A DNA stretch of 64,000 bases. Source: Stagonosporopsis chrysanthemi (Eukaryota; Ascomycota; Dothideomycetes; Pleosporales; Didymellaceae). A model generated the notes under the pieces. It saw nothing but the letters and a program-made list of their open reading frames with translations, searched no databases and was not told the DNA's origin. The stretch lies in NCBI GenBank assembly GCA_022560025.1, contig JAFISE010000002.1:372001-436000 (forward strand), read 5' to 3'. Numbering within the stretch: position 1 is the stretch's first letter; each line of letters starts with the position of its first letter. The position numbers and the translations under genes are program-made. Of this stretch, positions 46,244-58,013 are shown one piece after another.

Positions 46244-46580
46244 TTAGTCGCCTTGTAGTGACAACCTAGCGTCACGGGAGGCTACAAGGAACACCGCTTC
46301 TCTGAGCATTAGAAACCCACAGAAATCCACAGCCTTTATTACTTCCAGTCTTTGACTGACAACGCTGCAGCCGGCGTCGATGACTTTCTTCTTGAGCCTC
46401 TCGTACTCGTGAAACGACTTGAAGATAAGCACCTATTTGTGTATGGTTAGGACCTGCAGCTGGCTCGCCGAACAAGGAGCGGCGAATACTCACAGTCACG
46501 ACCAGATGCTCGCGGGCTGCGCGTTTTGCATGTGTAGCACTACGGCCCGTAGCGGTTGAAGTTACTTTGCGCTTAGGCAT
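46244..46580 (-). CDS. Small basic protein, function unknown
   Basis: Two exons, 46580-46494 and 46432-46244, join over a 61-nt intron (GTGAGT...AATAG, with CTAAC branch site) to give 91 aa. It starts with a basic stretch (MPKRKVTSTATGRSATHAKR), continues HLVVTVLIFKSFHEYERLKK, and ends without a membrane segment. I do not recognise it. It lies in a gene-poor, repeat-bearing area, so it could be a lineage-specific gene or a remnant. The clean intron with intact frame on both sides is the only support. Confidence 0.45.
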
Positions 46581-48542
46581 GTTGTGGTATAATTACCAGG
46601 CATATCCAGCTGACCACTTCTACTCCATATTGACCCACACTGTCAGTGATTCAATGTTTGCACTCTATGTATACTGGATGTGTTCAAATTAGTGCGACTA
46701 CCTCAAGGCCATCATACCCCCCTCTTGACCCTAACATGCTCACTACCTTTTGCCCCACTCTCATCGCTTCAACGTTCTTGCTCTGCATCTCCCGGTCAAA
46801 CGCCATGTTTCTCATACCACGCATGATACGCAGTTTGGTCGATTCGGACGTCCCAATCGTCAAAGAGTTCGAAGGAGAAGTCTCAAACTTCGTCGTCTTT
46901 GACAGCCTAACAGAAGCTGTACGTGATTCAGGAGTTATGTCAGACCGATCAAGAAACATACATGAACCGGCGTCTGGATGATGAGGAGAATCGTTGTTGC
47001 GTGTATACTCTCACTTCCTGGTCCTGGCGAGGTAGATGGGTTGGAGCTCTTCTCGTCCGAGCTAATAGCCACGATAAAAAAGACATCTGGGGGCCGCTTA
47101 CTTGGTTATGTTCATTCGGTCAGCTCTGACCTCTTCGCCTGTCCACTGTTGTCCTTCTCCTCATTGAACCTGGCTCGGTTGCCACCTCTCTTTCAACCTT
47201 AGTTCCTTTCGCAGTCAGATCTTCGTTCTTGCGTACCCACTGCTCGTCTCTTTTCTTCGAATTGGATGGTCAGGTCACTTTCGGCGTATTCAGAGCAAAT
47301 ATCATTGTACTGAGTATATACTGGGCAGTATCACCGTCTTCTTTGCCCGTTTGGACACCAGCCAAGTCAGCTTTCTTTTCAGACAGACTACACTTCTTAA
47401 AGATGGACTCGGCCAACTCGATCTTGACGGGTAGCTTTATCCAGTCTTGATCCTCGAATCGGAGGCTATGGCTGTGTGTTTTTTGGAAGGCAGTAGCCAA
47501 ACTGTGGGCATGAAGATTGACTCATGAAAAAAACACTCAGGAGTTGTGCTGGAGTCGTCTTTGAAGATCTCACAACGAGGCTGAGATTCTTACGTATGTT
47601 GCTTCGCAGATATCACAATGAAGTTTCAACTACATCTTCGCCTCGAAATCTGGCAGACTCAGCGAGAGAACCCTCTGACGACCTTGACTGTTTTTGCTTG
47701 GAGCCAGACTCATTTTGCGGGGTTGACCAGGCTTTGGCAGTTGGCGACACCCAGCTCCGCAAAGCAGCTGCGATCCATCATTAACCGCTGCAATCTTGTC
47801 ATCACTAAGATATGATTCGGCCAAAAGTCGCATGGCTTGAGTAGCTGACTAGGCTTGTTGAAGATCCTGGGCAGTCGCGGATACAGGAGGTTCAACTGGA
47901 TATGTGGAGATAAGGCCAAAATAAGAAGAAATGACCGACGACAAATTTGTTGACAGGAAAGTCTCAGCCGTGCTTTCGTTGAGCTGCGGCGCCAAAAGGG
48001 GTGCTTGGGCGTTGCACAGTACAGGTTCCTGACATAAACCACCAAACAAGAAAGAAGCAATCTTTTCCATAGACCACGACGGCTCAGGATCTAATCATCC
48101 TTAACGAACAAGTACCGTTTCTCTCGCCTTTTACCCATCCCGAGAAAACAGCCGGTCTACCAGTACAGCATCACTCGAAGTCGCAACCCACACAACTGCA
48201 AGACTAAGAAGAGCCAATTGCTTCATACCAACCCCCCTCCCCTCCTCCACGCACACTAGCTAACAAAACATAACCTGCAATACATAAGAAAAGCCGTATT
48301 CGCACAAAGCCGGTGTCGGTGGTGGTCTGGGAAGCTAAGCCCCCAGCCGAGGTTCTATGACGCTGACACGGATCCACAATTGACGCGAGCTGAGTGACCC
48401 CGCCGACCCCGAGTTTCTCGTGAGCCGTATGATAGACCAAAACCGAGGCTTGGCTTTGATGTTTGGGGGACCTTGCTGCTCAGGTGAATCATTAAAATAC
48501 AATATATTCTTATTATGAGGTCGAATTGACATCAAAGGAATA
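46581..48542. other. Gene-poor region, no supported gene
   Basis: About 2 kb. Short frames on both strands (such as plus 46646-46981) lack domains, introns or codon bias. The base composition is closer to even than in neighbouring genes. It may include degenerate repeat DNA, but nothing is identifiable by eye. Confidence 0.45.
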
Positions 48543-48616
48543 GCCCGGCTGGCACAATTGGTTAGCGCGTGAGACTTTTAATCTCAAGGCTCAGGGTTCG
48601 AGTCCCTGGTCGGGCG
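48543..48616 (+). tRNA. tRNA-Lys (anticodon UUU)
   Basis: 74 nt without intron. The acceptor stem GCCCGGC pairs with GTCGGGC, followed by discriminator G. The anticodon arm TGAGA-CTTTTAA-TCTCA places UUU in the anticodon. The T arm CAGGG-TTCGAGT-CCCTG is perfect. The internal B box GGTTCGAGTCC is at 48595-48605. The D stem shows one mismatch. A Pol III T5 terminator follows 5 nt after the gene. Confidence 0.95.
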
Positions 48617-48797
48617 ATATCTTTTTGCCGGGGTCTCGAAGCTGGGGGTGTGTAGTTCCTTGCTCCATACTCATCCAAAGAGGAGTTTTTGCTGGGAGTT
48701 GAAAGTATGGCGCCTTCTGGCACGGCTTCATCTTGCGCTGCTCATAGCTGTCGGGCGATGTCTTTTTTGCCGGGGTCTTGAAGCTGGGCCGTGTGTA
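48609..48797 (+). repeat. Direct duplication of the tRNA-Lys 3' end and flank
   Basis: Copy 1 (48609-48654) starts in the acceptor stem of the tRNA (GTCGGGCG) and runs through the terminator into flanking DNA. Copy 2 (48750-48797) repeats it with few differences: GTCGGGCGAT, a T-run, GCCGGGGTCT, GAAGCTGGG and GTGTGTA in the same order, 141 bp downstream. No tRNA body precedes copy 2. Confidence 0.85.
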
Positions 48798-49240
48798 TAT
48801 ATATGGCTTTCTTTATGCTACGCCAGCTTATGCGGATCAGAAACAAAAAACCTTTTGCCGGAAGTTCTGGGTTGAAGCGATGGATTTTGCAGGTTGGGCG
48901 TCCTTCATTGTCGCCTCGATTCACTTTGTCAGGAATGTCGACATACGGAAATTGTTCAATGCGATAGATTTTTTTTGGCTTGGTAGCAGTCGGTTTCTTT
49001 CTACGTTTTGTCATGGTTTACTGTGTTCGTATCCTTTGTCTTAGATTCTGGTATGCATCCATACTTTGGACGCCCACTCTAACACTCAGAGTTGAAGTAA
49101 TGACAAAAACGTGTTGTATGTTGAATGTTCAACGTTTTAACTGTTAGTTACTTAAGAATGGCATTGCGCGTAAGATTCGTTTCACGTATATACTATTGTT
49201 TGTCAAACACGTCGAATCAGCGTGGCGTCTCAACATGCAT
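48617..49240. other. Intergenic between tRNA-Lys and glkA
   Basis: Apart from the tRNA-end duplication nothing is seen. The 3' UTR of the glucokinase lies on the right. Confidence 0.5.
48622..48626 (+). terminator. Pol III T-run terminator of tRNA-Lys
   Basis: TTTTT five bases after the mature tRNA end, the usual RNA polymerase III stop. Confidence 0.8.
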
Positions 49241-50916
49241 CTAATCCAGCTGCGGCTCGGGGACCTGTCCAGCAACAAGCGCAATGAGCGCGGCACCAAC
49301 ACCCGAACCGTCCTTTGCAATGCCGATGCGGATGTGCTTCTCGCCATGGTCGCCGACTTGAGGGACAGCACGGAGAGCCTCCCTGATGTGCTCCTCAAAG
49401 TCGGGGTAGAACTCGACGAGCGAACCGTCGACACCGACATCGACTACATCCTCCTCGTTGACCTTGAACTCTCCTCGAGCCGGGTTTATCCCGGCCTTGT
49501 CTTCGGTTGTAGCCGTGCCCTTGGACTTGTCCAGGCGGCCGGTGTTTATAATGATCGCACCGATGGCTACAGCTGAGAGACGAGCCGCACGGCGACCAAT
49601 AGCGCCGGCAATGGTCTTGACAGCCTCTGCATCCTCTGTACTGGTGGCGGAAATGCCGTAGTCCTTGTCCAGTGTTTGCCTGATCACACGGTAACCTGCG
49701 CTAGTATCACCCGCGCAGATGGACAGGAAACTTGTGTCGATGCCCCACTGCTTAAAAATCGGGCTATCTTTCGCAATCTGTGTTGTGCTGCGGATGTCGT
49801 TGGAGGAGGAGTTGTCGTCCTGGAAGAGAGGGACCTTGGGGTCCTTGATGAGCTTGACCAGAGCAAGGCGGAGGAGTTCGCCCAAGAACATGCCAGACAC
49901 ACGCTTCTCAAACATCTGAATGCCAGGGTTGACAGACTTCTCGTCTAGCTCAACATCATAAGGTGTGTTGGGCAGCGTGCGAAGGGAGTTGTCAAAGGAA
50001 CCCCACTCGGTGTTGACAATCATTTCTCCAGTCGACTTATCGAATTCTCCTACATCCTTCGCTTTTGTGAGCTTTGTGACCTTGTCCAGCTTCTCGACGT
50101 AGGCGCCGTTGGTACCAGTTCCAAAAATGGCTCCAAGCAGCGTACCGGTCTTGCCTGGCGAAGCGTACGAGCGTGCCATGAGCGTTCCCACGGTGTCATT
50201 CACGAGAGCGGCGACCTTGACCGGCAGGTGCAGCTCATCAATCTCAGCCTGCAGCAGGGCGCAGACGTCCTTGCCAACAGCGTCCTGGATGTCGAAACCC
50301 TTGGTCCAGCGCATGAGCAGACCCTTGTTGATGCCGACCTGGTTCACAGGGAAAGAGAATGTGAAGCCTAGGTTGAAGATCTCTTCCGCCTGTCCTCCGG
50401 TTTGACGGCGCTTGAGCGTGCCTGCGTAGTGCTCTTCGTGGTGTGCCTGGAGGAACTTCTCGATCTGCTTTGCAAGGAACGAGAAGAGCTCCTTCGATGT
50501 CTTCGCGGTCATGAGCTCTTGAGGAACGGCGACTTTGCTCTGTGTGAGGGAGAAGGTGGTGTTGCCGTGCAGCTGGATGGAGCAGACACGGAAGTTGGTG
50601 CCACCCAGATCGACGGCCATATACAGGCCCTATGTTCACAGTCAGCCGCCATAATTCACTACAAAAGCTTCAGAAGCGGTCGCGTGCCTTCTCAGTGCCA
50701 TTGGGTACGGCAGTGACGTAGGTTGGGATCTGGCTCAGCTCGGTACCCTCCTGTTGCAGGCCCTCGTCTGCGCACCGTCAGCGTCTCAATCGCACGTGGC
50801 GGAGTGCCCGGAAGCGTACCCATCTCTCTGATGAACTCCTTGACTGCCTTGTTCAGGCCATCGTCGGTGAAGTCGAACTCAGCGGCGACCCGCTTTGCCT
50901 GGTCGGCGAGAGCCAT
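49241..50916 (-). CDS. glkA: Glucokinase/hexokinase
   Basis: Three exons, 50916-50820, 50767-50688 and 50629-49241, give 521 aa. The start MALADQAKRVAAEFDF is the usual fungal glucokinase N-terminus. Then come IPTYVTAVPNGTEK, the phosphate-1 loop AVDLGGTNFRVCS, and the sugar-binding LGFTFSFPVNQVGINKGLL. The catalytic region is ALVNDTVGTLMA, with FGTGTNGAYVEK and EWGSFDN after it. It phosphorylates glucose to glucose-6-phosphate in the cytosol. The second intron (50687-50630) has a GC donor (GAGAAG|GCACGC) with a normal branch and AG end; any GT nearby would bring in a stop. The frame stays open upstream of the chosen ATG to 51279 and would add a hydrophobic segment. Confidence 0.93.
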
Positions 50917-52796
50917 GCTGCGCTTGGGATGGGTGTTGAAGGTGCCGGCGAACTCGACTGTCTGCTCGGGCTTCGGGCAGATCGGAGGCTCGTGAAGGAG
51001 TATGGAGTTGCGGAGAGTGATGTCTGGAGAGCTGACGTGCCAATGCTGGTCTCTGGTGAAGAAGCGCAGGACAGTGACAGGGAAGTGGGGTGCGAAGACT
51101 TGGAAGAAAAGCGCTAGCAGGACGACGATGGCACCGATCACAGTGTGGGTCGCGAATGAGGCTCTGCCAGGTTTACGAGGGGGAGGGCTCCAGCTCGACC
51201 GGGGCCTACTGGGCGCGGTGGTGGCTTTAAATGGGCTTGCAGGAGCACTGTACCTCCTGGTGTGTCTGTTGACGGACATCACCCCGCTTTGTTTGGTCGA
51301 CAGCTATGACGTGAGGGGTAAGCTCGAGCTTGGGCAGCTCTCGCTCAGTTTCCATGCATGCAACCACCAGCAAAGACGTGCGTGCCAACTCGTTGAGGGA
51401 ACGGGCGGGAAACGTTGAGCCTCGTAATTGGAACGAGCCGTGATCTTTTGGGGAGGCAATGTCTACACTGCGCAGCGCTAGCGGAATCGAGGCGAGGGGC
51501 TGCCGGCGCAAGCTTCATCGATCGTGCGCGCAGACCATCACCAGCCTCGACTCAGCTCGAAATCATCGTGCGAGCCACTCAACTCGGCCCGAGACTCTAT
51601 AGGGTGCGCCAGAGCATTGGGCGCCGTAACCAGACCTCGTAACCTCGCTGCACCCAGTAATCCACCAGCTGACCGTCATTGGTGGCACGACCGATCTTGT
51701 CACGTGGAGGACAGCACCATCATGGCCACGCAGAACATGCAGCAAACCCAATCAAACTCACGGATGGTCTTGTACTGTAGACCTTGTTCGATTATTCAAG
51801 GGCTCGCAGGAGCTGTGCGGCCTGCACCACCATGATAGACAACGCATGAACCCTTGAACTTATATGACAATACAGGCCTCTGTGAAATGCTCTGTACCTC
51901 ATTGCTCAAGGCACACTGCATCTTTAGCTCGATTGAAGCCAAGATAAGGCCTCTTGACCTGTGTTGACAGCCCTCGACATCAAATGCTCATGCAAGGAGA
52001 TCACAATTAATGGCAGCTTGTCCTTGCGAAACGGAGCAGGAAGGAACGTCGTGCTTTTGTTACGTGCTCAACTAAGTATGCATCGCTACATGGTGTCGCT
52101 CCCGCCTCAACTTCTCCGCTCTGCTTTCTGCTAATCTTGCTCTGCAGCAACATCGCTAAGGGAATAATAGATAGTAGTGTACACCGAGTCAGTCCAAAGC
52201 CCGACACAGCACTGTCAAAGGTAGCTCAAAGGCAGCAACAAATGCCAGAAAACAAAACATATGCATGTATCAAAAACTCCTAATCGAAACGAACCCAAAC
52301 CCACCGAGCAACTCATGCAAGAAACATGATTAGCGAGTGCCAGTGCGAAGTGAGAAAGACGCCGCCACAAAAACGTCTACAATATGTACGATGGTGACAA
52401 AGGAGAAAGCCAAGCAACGGCCATGTTGCCGCGTTGGTGTGTGTACGTGAGAATGTTCCTCTTCAACCGAATCTATAACCGTCATTAAGTGTTCGCCACA
52501 GGGTCGAATCAGCCCCTGGCCGTTCATGAAGCCCCTTCAACCTCAGTGTGCTGTGTCGGAAAAGAGTCTGCTGAGTGTGCTTGTTCGAGAAGAGAAGTCG
52601 AATGGTAATCGGAGTCCAAAATTGATAATTGACATTGGAACGTGCGTCCGTGGGGGTAGTCCGAGGTTGGAAGGTCCGCCAGCTTCCAAATACAGTAGAT
52701 AGTTTCGTCAAGGTGTCGCCGCAAACGCTGTCCATGCAAAGTCCGAACATACTCCAAACCGGTGGCCGCAAATGTGAATCGATGAGATCTCCTTCT
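50917..52796. other. glkA upstream region and 3' side of the ketopantoate-reductase-like gene
   Basis: About 1.9 kb. 50917-51279 is an in-frame 121-codon extension of glkA, discussed separately. The rest holds no supported gene. The 3' UTR of the next gene lies at the right end. Confidence 0.45.
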
Positions 52797-55364
52797 CTAT
52801 CGGACTCCGACAGGGGGCCGGGGTCCTAGGCTGCTCTGGCTGCTGTGTGCCGAGTTTTCTTCGGTGGAATTACTACCCGCGCTAGCGCTTGCGGATCCAG
52901 TCAGACTGCGAACATTTGGACGAGACTTGGGCGGGTAAAGAGTGCTCACCCCAGCGTGTTGTTCTATCGGTTGGAGGCCGGGCTGTCTCATGCCAGGAGG
53001 CATAGGACCATTAGGTCCGTTGCGTGGCATGCCATTCGGGGCCATGCCATTCGGGGGCATACCGTTCGGAGGCATACCGTTTGAGGGCATTCCGTTGGGT
53101 GTGTAGCCGTTGGGTGGAGAAGGTCGACCCATCGGTCGAGGACCAGGACTGAGAGGGTTGCCAGGTGACTGGCTTGTTCGACGACTCATCGGAGGATAGC
53201 CACCGTAGTTCCCACCTCCTTGCATTTCGTCTAGGCGTGATGCAGTCAGTGAATTGGTCCGTGACTGGGCGCCCATGGCGCTGCGATCGACGTCAGCGTA
53301 TCGGTTAGATGAGTATCCGAGTAGAGGATCATTCAAAATGTCAGTTCTCAGGTTGCCACTACCGGGCAAACTGTTCAGAAGCTGGGCACTGCCTCGGTTC
53401 TTAACTCCAGGGCGGGAGAATGGGTTTCTCATGCGACCCTGAGGGCCAGGCATGTAGCCCATACCTTCTGGGTTACTGCGAATTTGACCTGCACTGGGGG
53501 CTTTGCGGTTGCGCCGCGAAGTGACGCTCATCATGTCAAAGTTGTCCGGATCGATCATTGGAGCAGGCTGGCGGCCTCCCATCGGGTCGAAGAAGTCGTC
53601 ATCGTCATCGTCATCGTCGAATCCATTGATAGACTGCGGTGGTGGAGGTCGTCTGCCTTGGCCCGGGGGAGGACCGCGCCGCATGTTGAGTTCCTGCTCC
53701 CTTAGCTGGATCTCACGCTGTCTGAGCATGAATTCTCGCTCGCGGATAGACAGGTTGTTCATGGGTGCAGGTCCGTTCTCGTACTGGCCGTTAGGGGCTC
53801 CAGGGGCTCCAGGGGCTCCAGGGGCTCCGCCTTCGACCATGTCATCGTACAGCATCAAATGCGAGAATTCCTCCAAGTCGCTGGCCTCGAGAGAAGGGCG
53901 GCGCTGACCATTGGGAGCGCCGTTCATGCGTGGAGGATAGCCGTTCATACCAGGTGGTGGGCCGCGACGCATCATGGGTGGAGCTCCATTGATTGATGGT
54001 GCGCGGCTTCCAGAACGAGGACCACCTTTCATAGGACCGTTGCCGTTCATCATAGGGCCATGTCCGTTCGGGCCCGGTGGGCCTCGCGGAAGAGGTGCCG
54101 ATGATAGTCTGGGAGGAGGAGGTGGGTGTTGTTGCATGTTCTGGGCGGGTGTAGGAGTGGGACCGGCCGCCGGTCGGGTGCGGTTGGCGATGTTGAGGTG
54201 ATGGAGAGTAGCGTATAGTGTTTCGATACGAGGAACGGCAAGCTTGACCTCAAGAGCAAGCTTGAGCGGCGACCCAAGATATGTCTCAATTTCCATTGGA
54301 CGCTTAGCCTCAAAGTCCATCCACATGGTGCTGTTGGTCTCTTGCGGCTGGGTCATCTGGCGAATGGTGGTTTCCTTGAAATCGGTGGGGAATGTGCAGC
54401 CCTGAGCGCTGGCAATTGCCAATAGCTCGTCAAGGACACCAGTGATGAGAGGACGAACACCAACCTTCTCGATGAGCTCAGCGTGATTCGCTGTCTCGAA
54501 GAGAACACTGGCTGGGTGAAAAGCGATTGGACTGGAGTTTGTCAGTTATATAGAGTCAAAGGGGGTGAGTGGTCGAACATACCCTATCATACGCTCAAAT
54601 TGCTGTTGTCTAATGTTGGGTGCAACCTTGCAGTCGACCTGCCCCGAACTCAATGTCATGGCCAGCGCCTCAGCCATATCAGACTGAATCTGTGCTGGAA
54701 TGGCTGCGTTCTTGCTGGCGGGACCGACCCAGATGTCAGTCGCGCCCTTGTGCTCGAATTCGCTGGCGCCAATCTGTGTAATCTCTGCCCCGGATACCAA
54801 TGACAAAACGACGTTTGTTGGGAAACGCTGCTCCAGGTATGATTCCACGCCGAGACTATGTGTAGTGTTCATAAGGATGCAGGTGTGCTGGGGAGAGACG
54901 ACCGACTCGATGATGTTGGCGATATCGTATACGTCAGGGAGGGCTTTTACGCAAAGAAGGACATAGTCAAAGGGCTGCTTAGAAGAATGGGCGGCATCTT
55001 CGGGGGTTCGAACGACTGCAGGCGGTGTCAGTGTCTTGCTAGGGGGTTAGGGCCACGGCGTGCGAACTCACCAGCATAGGGCTTGAAGCGTTCATTGCCG
55101 TAGAGGGAGGACCTAGAGTGGGTGTGAGCAGAGGGTGAGGCGTTGGTGGGAGCAGGGCGCTTACTTGAACGAGATGCCATACTGTGCAACGCTCTCAAAT
55201 CCGGACTTCCAGACGAGTGTGACGTCGCAGGCATTGGTCGCCTGGAGCCGCCACGAGAGGAACGCTGAGACGGCATTTCCGCCAACTGGCAGGTGGTTAG
55301 CAAAGGCTCTGGTGCTTACTGGGGGCATTCTCGGCAGGGCCGGCACAGCAGCGCTGGGCCGCAT
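52797..55364 (-). CDS. Ketopantoate-reductase-like (ApbA/PanE) protein with long Pro/Gly/Asn/Met-rich tail
   Basis: Four exons, 55364-55165, 55112-55072, 55015-54583 and 54531-52797, give 802 aa. The N-terminal dinucleotide-binding region holds VGGNAVSAFLSWRLQATNAC, then YVLLCVKALPDVYDIANIIE and LVSGAEITQIG. The helical C-terminal domain starts IGPIAFHPASVLFETANH and ends near residue 340 (VPRIETLYATLHHLNIANRT). The reductase-like part is complete. From 342 on, the chain is about 460 residues of low complexity: collagen-like PGAPGAPGAP, repeated PNGMPPNGM units, poly-Pro and RGPPGP, with an Asp run. Such fusions exist in filamentous fungi, with unknown role. Whether it makes pantoate is doubtful. 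The start is uncertain; I took the first in-frame ATG without a further intron. Confidence 0.87.
53794..53829. repeat. Four 9-bp units GGGGCTCCA in coding DNA
   Basis: Perfect tandem copies encode the Gly-Ala-Pro repeats of the tail in the ketopantoate-reductase-like protein (minus strand). Confidence 0.9.
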
Positions 55365-56026
55365 GCGCGGCGGTCACCGAGTCTTCGGGTGCAGAGAATG
55401 CCGGCCAGGGCGCGGAGGGGGCACGCACCGGACAGAATGCGCAGTCTGGGGACGGCGGGAGCCATGGCTGGCGAGGTGTGCAGGTGGTGTGCGGGCGGTG
55501 GGGTGCAGTGGGCGCGGAGGACGAGGAGCCAAAACGTTGGCGATGGATGCCGCGATGATGCTAGAGCGCGGACAGCGCAGCAGCCAACGGGGCAGCGACG
55601 GGGCGATTACGGATTAAGATAGCGGCAGAAACGAGCGTGCGGTGTCGAGGGCGTCGCTCACCAGGTCGACATGGAACAGTGCGGATCGAGAAGGAGGGTG
55701 AGGGTGAGTGCGAGTGCGGACGGCGGGTGGACACTGGATACTGGACAGTGGACACGGAGAGCACAGAGGCAGCGCGCAACGGTCGCGGCGGCGGAGGGCG
55801 GGAAGCAGCCACTGGCAGCGAGCACGGCGAGCGGACGGCGTGGGAAGGTGCCAATTGGCGCGCAGGTGGCACGGCAGACGCGGGCTAACAGAGCAGAGCG
55901 AGCGGACGCTGGCTGGCGAGAAATGCAGGCAGGGCAGAGGCAGCGAGAGCTGAGCAGCACGCAGAGGGTTGGGAATGGGCGGCGGGCACGCGGAGGAGAG
56001 AGGCGGCGCGCTGGTCTGCCTGTGCT

Positions 56027-56064
56027 GGCCGTGCTGGCGGTGCTGGCGGTGCTGGCTGGGGGCC
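56027..56064. repeat. GTGCTGGCG-type tandem repeat
   Basis: About four imperfect 9-bp copies in the GC-rich region upstream of the ketopantoate-reductase-like gene. Confidence 0.7.
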
Positions 56065-56270
56065 TCTTGGGACGCTCGCAGCCTGCGTGTGCTTGATTTG
56101 CTTGCTACCACAGCACCTACCCGTTCACTGCAGCGGGCGGCGCTCTCGCTGCACATCTGCCCGCCTGCCCACCTGCCCATGTCCATGTCCATGTCCAGTC
56201 CGCCGGCCCATGTCTGCTGGGGCCTGCCGCTAGCCCGGCCTGCGCGTAGTGCTGCACTTATCGCGCGCGA

Positions 56271-56296
56271 GCGACGAGCGACGAGCGACGAGCGAC
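56271..56296. repeat. GCGACGA 7-bp tandem repeat
   Basis: 3.7 perfect copies in the same GC-rich region. Confidence 0.8.
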
Positions 56297-57987
56297 GCCT
56301 AGCCGTCCTGGCCGTGCTGGTCAGAGCAGCGACAGCCTGGGCGGGGCCGTGACGGTGCCGTCATTGTTTTTGCATCACAGACGTGTCGCCGTGTCGCCGT
56401 GTCGCAGATGCGCCGCCAGTGCCCGCCAGCGCGCGCCAGTGTTGGCCGCACCAGCACCAGCCCGAGCCTGTGCGGTGCGAGCTGCTGCGCGTCGCGGGCA
56501 GGCCATGGCTGTCGCTGCGCTGCGCCGTATCTCTCGCTGCGCCGCAGCAGAGCAGCGCAGATGCAGATGAGATACGCGTCGCGGCGCGGCCTGCTCGACG
56601 CTCCGGGCCCGAGCAGTGCGTGGTCAGCAACGGTCGCACCCCCTGCCGTCCTGCTTGCGCGGCGCACCGGGCAGGCTGGAGATCCGCATGCACTCTGGCA
56701 GATCCGAGGCGCCTATCAGGGGCACGTCTGGCACGTCTGGCATGACAGGGCACCGGCCACCTCTGCGCAGGATAGATTCACGTCTGCTGCACTGGGCGCC
56801 GGCACTCCCTCCACCGCACCGTGCCACGCTGCAGCAGCTGTGCAATGGCTCGCTGCTTGGCTGCTGCACGCCGTGCGCCGTACAGTCTCACAGTCCATCT
56901 CATGCTCGTACGCGCACACTACCTACCGCCAGGCCCGCCTCGCCCAGCTGTCTTGTCTTTGTCTGCCAGTGCCTGGCGGGAGCTGGCGCGCACTCAACAG
57001 GCCCGCTGCAGCCAATGATGAAATCTCTGCCGCCCGGTGCTGCGGCAGTTCAACGCTCCTGACGTCGGCGGTCGACTGCGCGTATAAGAAGACTCTGCCA
57101 AGCCTAACCAGAATACGACTGCCAGTGTGCAATTAGCCTGCGTGCACGGCCTGACACGTCCACATCCTTGCTCGACCTTCAACGGCGGCCTGTAAATCTC
57201 CCAATCGGGCGCCCGTTCCATCGGAATTGGTCGCCGCCCCAAGTCCACAGCAATCTCGCTTTCACGCCTTTGCCAGCATTGCCATCCCACTTTGGAGCGC
57301 TCGTCGTCCGCGCTGAGCCATCGTTATCTCCAGCTCACGGCGGCGCGGCGAGGCAGGCCCCCTTTGAGTTTGCAAGCTTGCTGTGGGCGCGGGAGTCCCG
57401 CATCGGCGGAGACCATCCAGCGAATGAAAATATCTTGCATCCGTTGAATAGCGGCCGGCACGACTCGCGCCTTGGCACCGGTTTGGACAACTGCTCTATC
57501 GGCTGTATGATGAAATTGCGCTGACGAGACCCGATTCAAATAATGCAGCACTACATAGACATCATAACTCTGCAGAGAACGCGAAGTTGCATCGTGACCA
57601 TCTCTGTCCAGCACAAGTGTCGTGTGCGGCTCGACAATCACTGCTCCGAGGGGCTCTCTAGCTTGCAGCCAGCATTCCAGCATTCCAGCATTGTTGCAGT
57701 GATCCCGAGTTGGAAGCCTTGCCAAGCACTGTGCATGCTGCATCCCAAGACCACACGTCCGTGGATACTGCAGAAAGCGACGACAACCGTGTTTCACGCG
57801 ACTGATTGTGCGTCGTTCATTCTGCAAGCGAAAACACCGGGTCGGCGCCGTCTCTCTGGACCCACTACAATCGAGATCAATGCCTAGTCCATTCGCTTTA
57901 TTTCACCCTTGAACATGCAGTGTCACAACAGGTTTCCACAGCACCCTCGACCTGGCCACATGCACCTGGCACAGTTGTGAATTTGCG

Positions 57988-58013
57988 CACAACTTGTTGC
58001 CACAACTTGTTGC
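57988..58013. repeat. Two tandem 13-bp units CACAACTTGTTGC
   Basis: Perfect direct tandem pair in intergenic DNA; no further meaning is seen. Confidence 0.8.

Noticed and set aside
55287..55320. 34-nt intron (GTAAGC...GCCAG) near the start of the ketopantoate-reductase-like gene
   Set aside because: Too short for a fungal intron, and removing it breaks the frame with VGGNAVSAF.
55614..57136. Several frames of 100-245 codons in the GC-rich region
   Set aside because: Open in nearly all six frames at once, which reflects composition; no frame has a recognisable domain.
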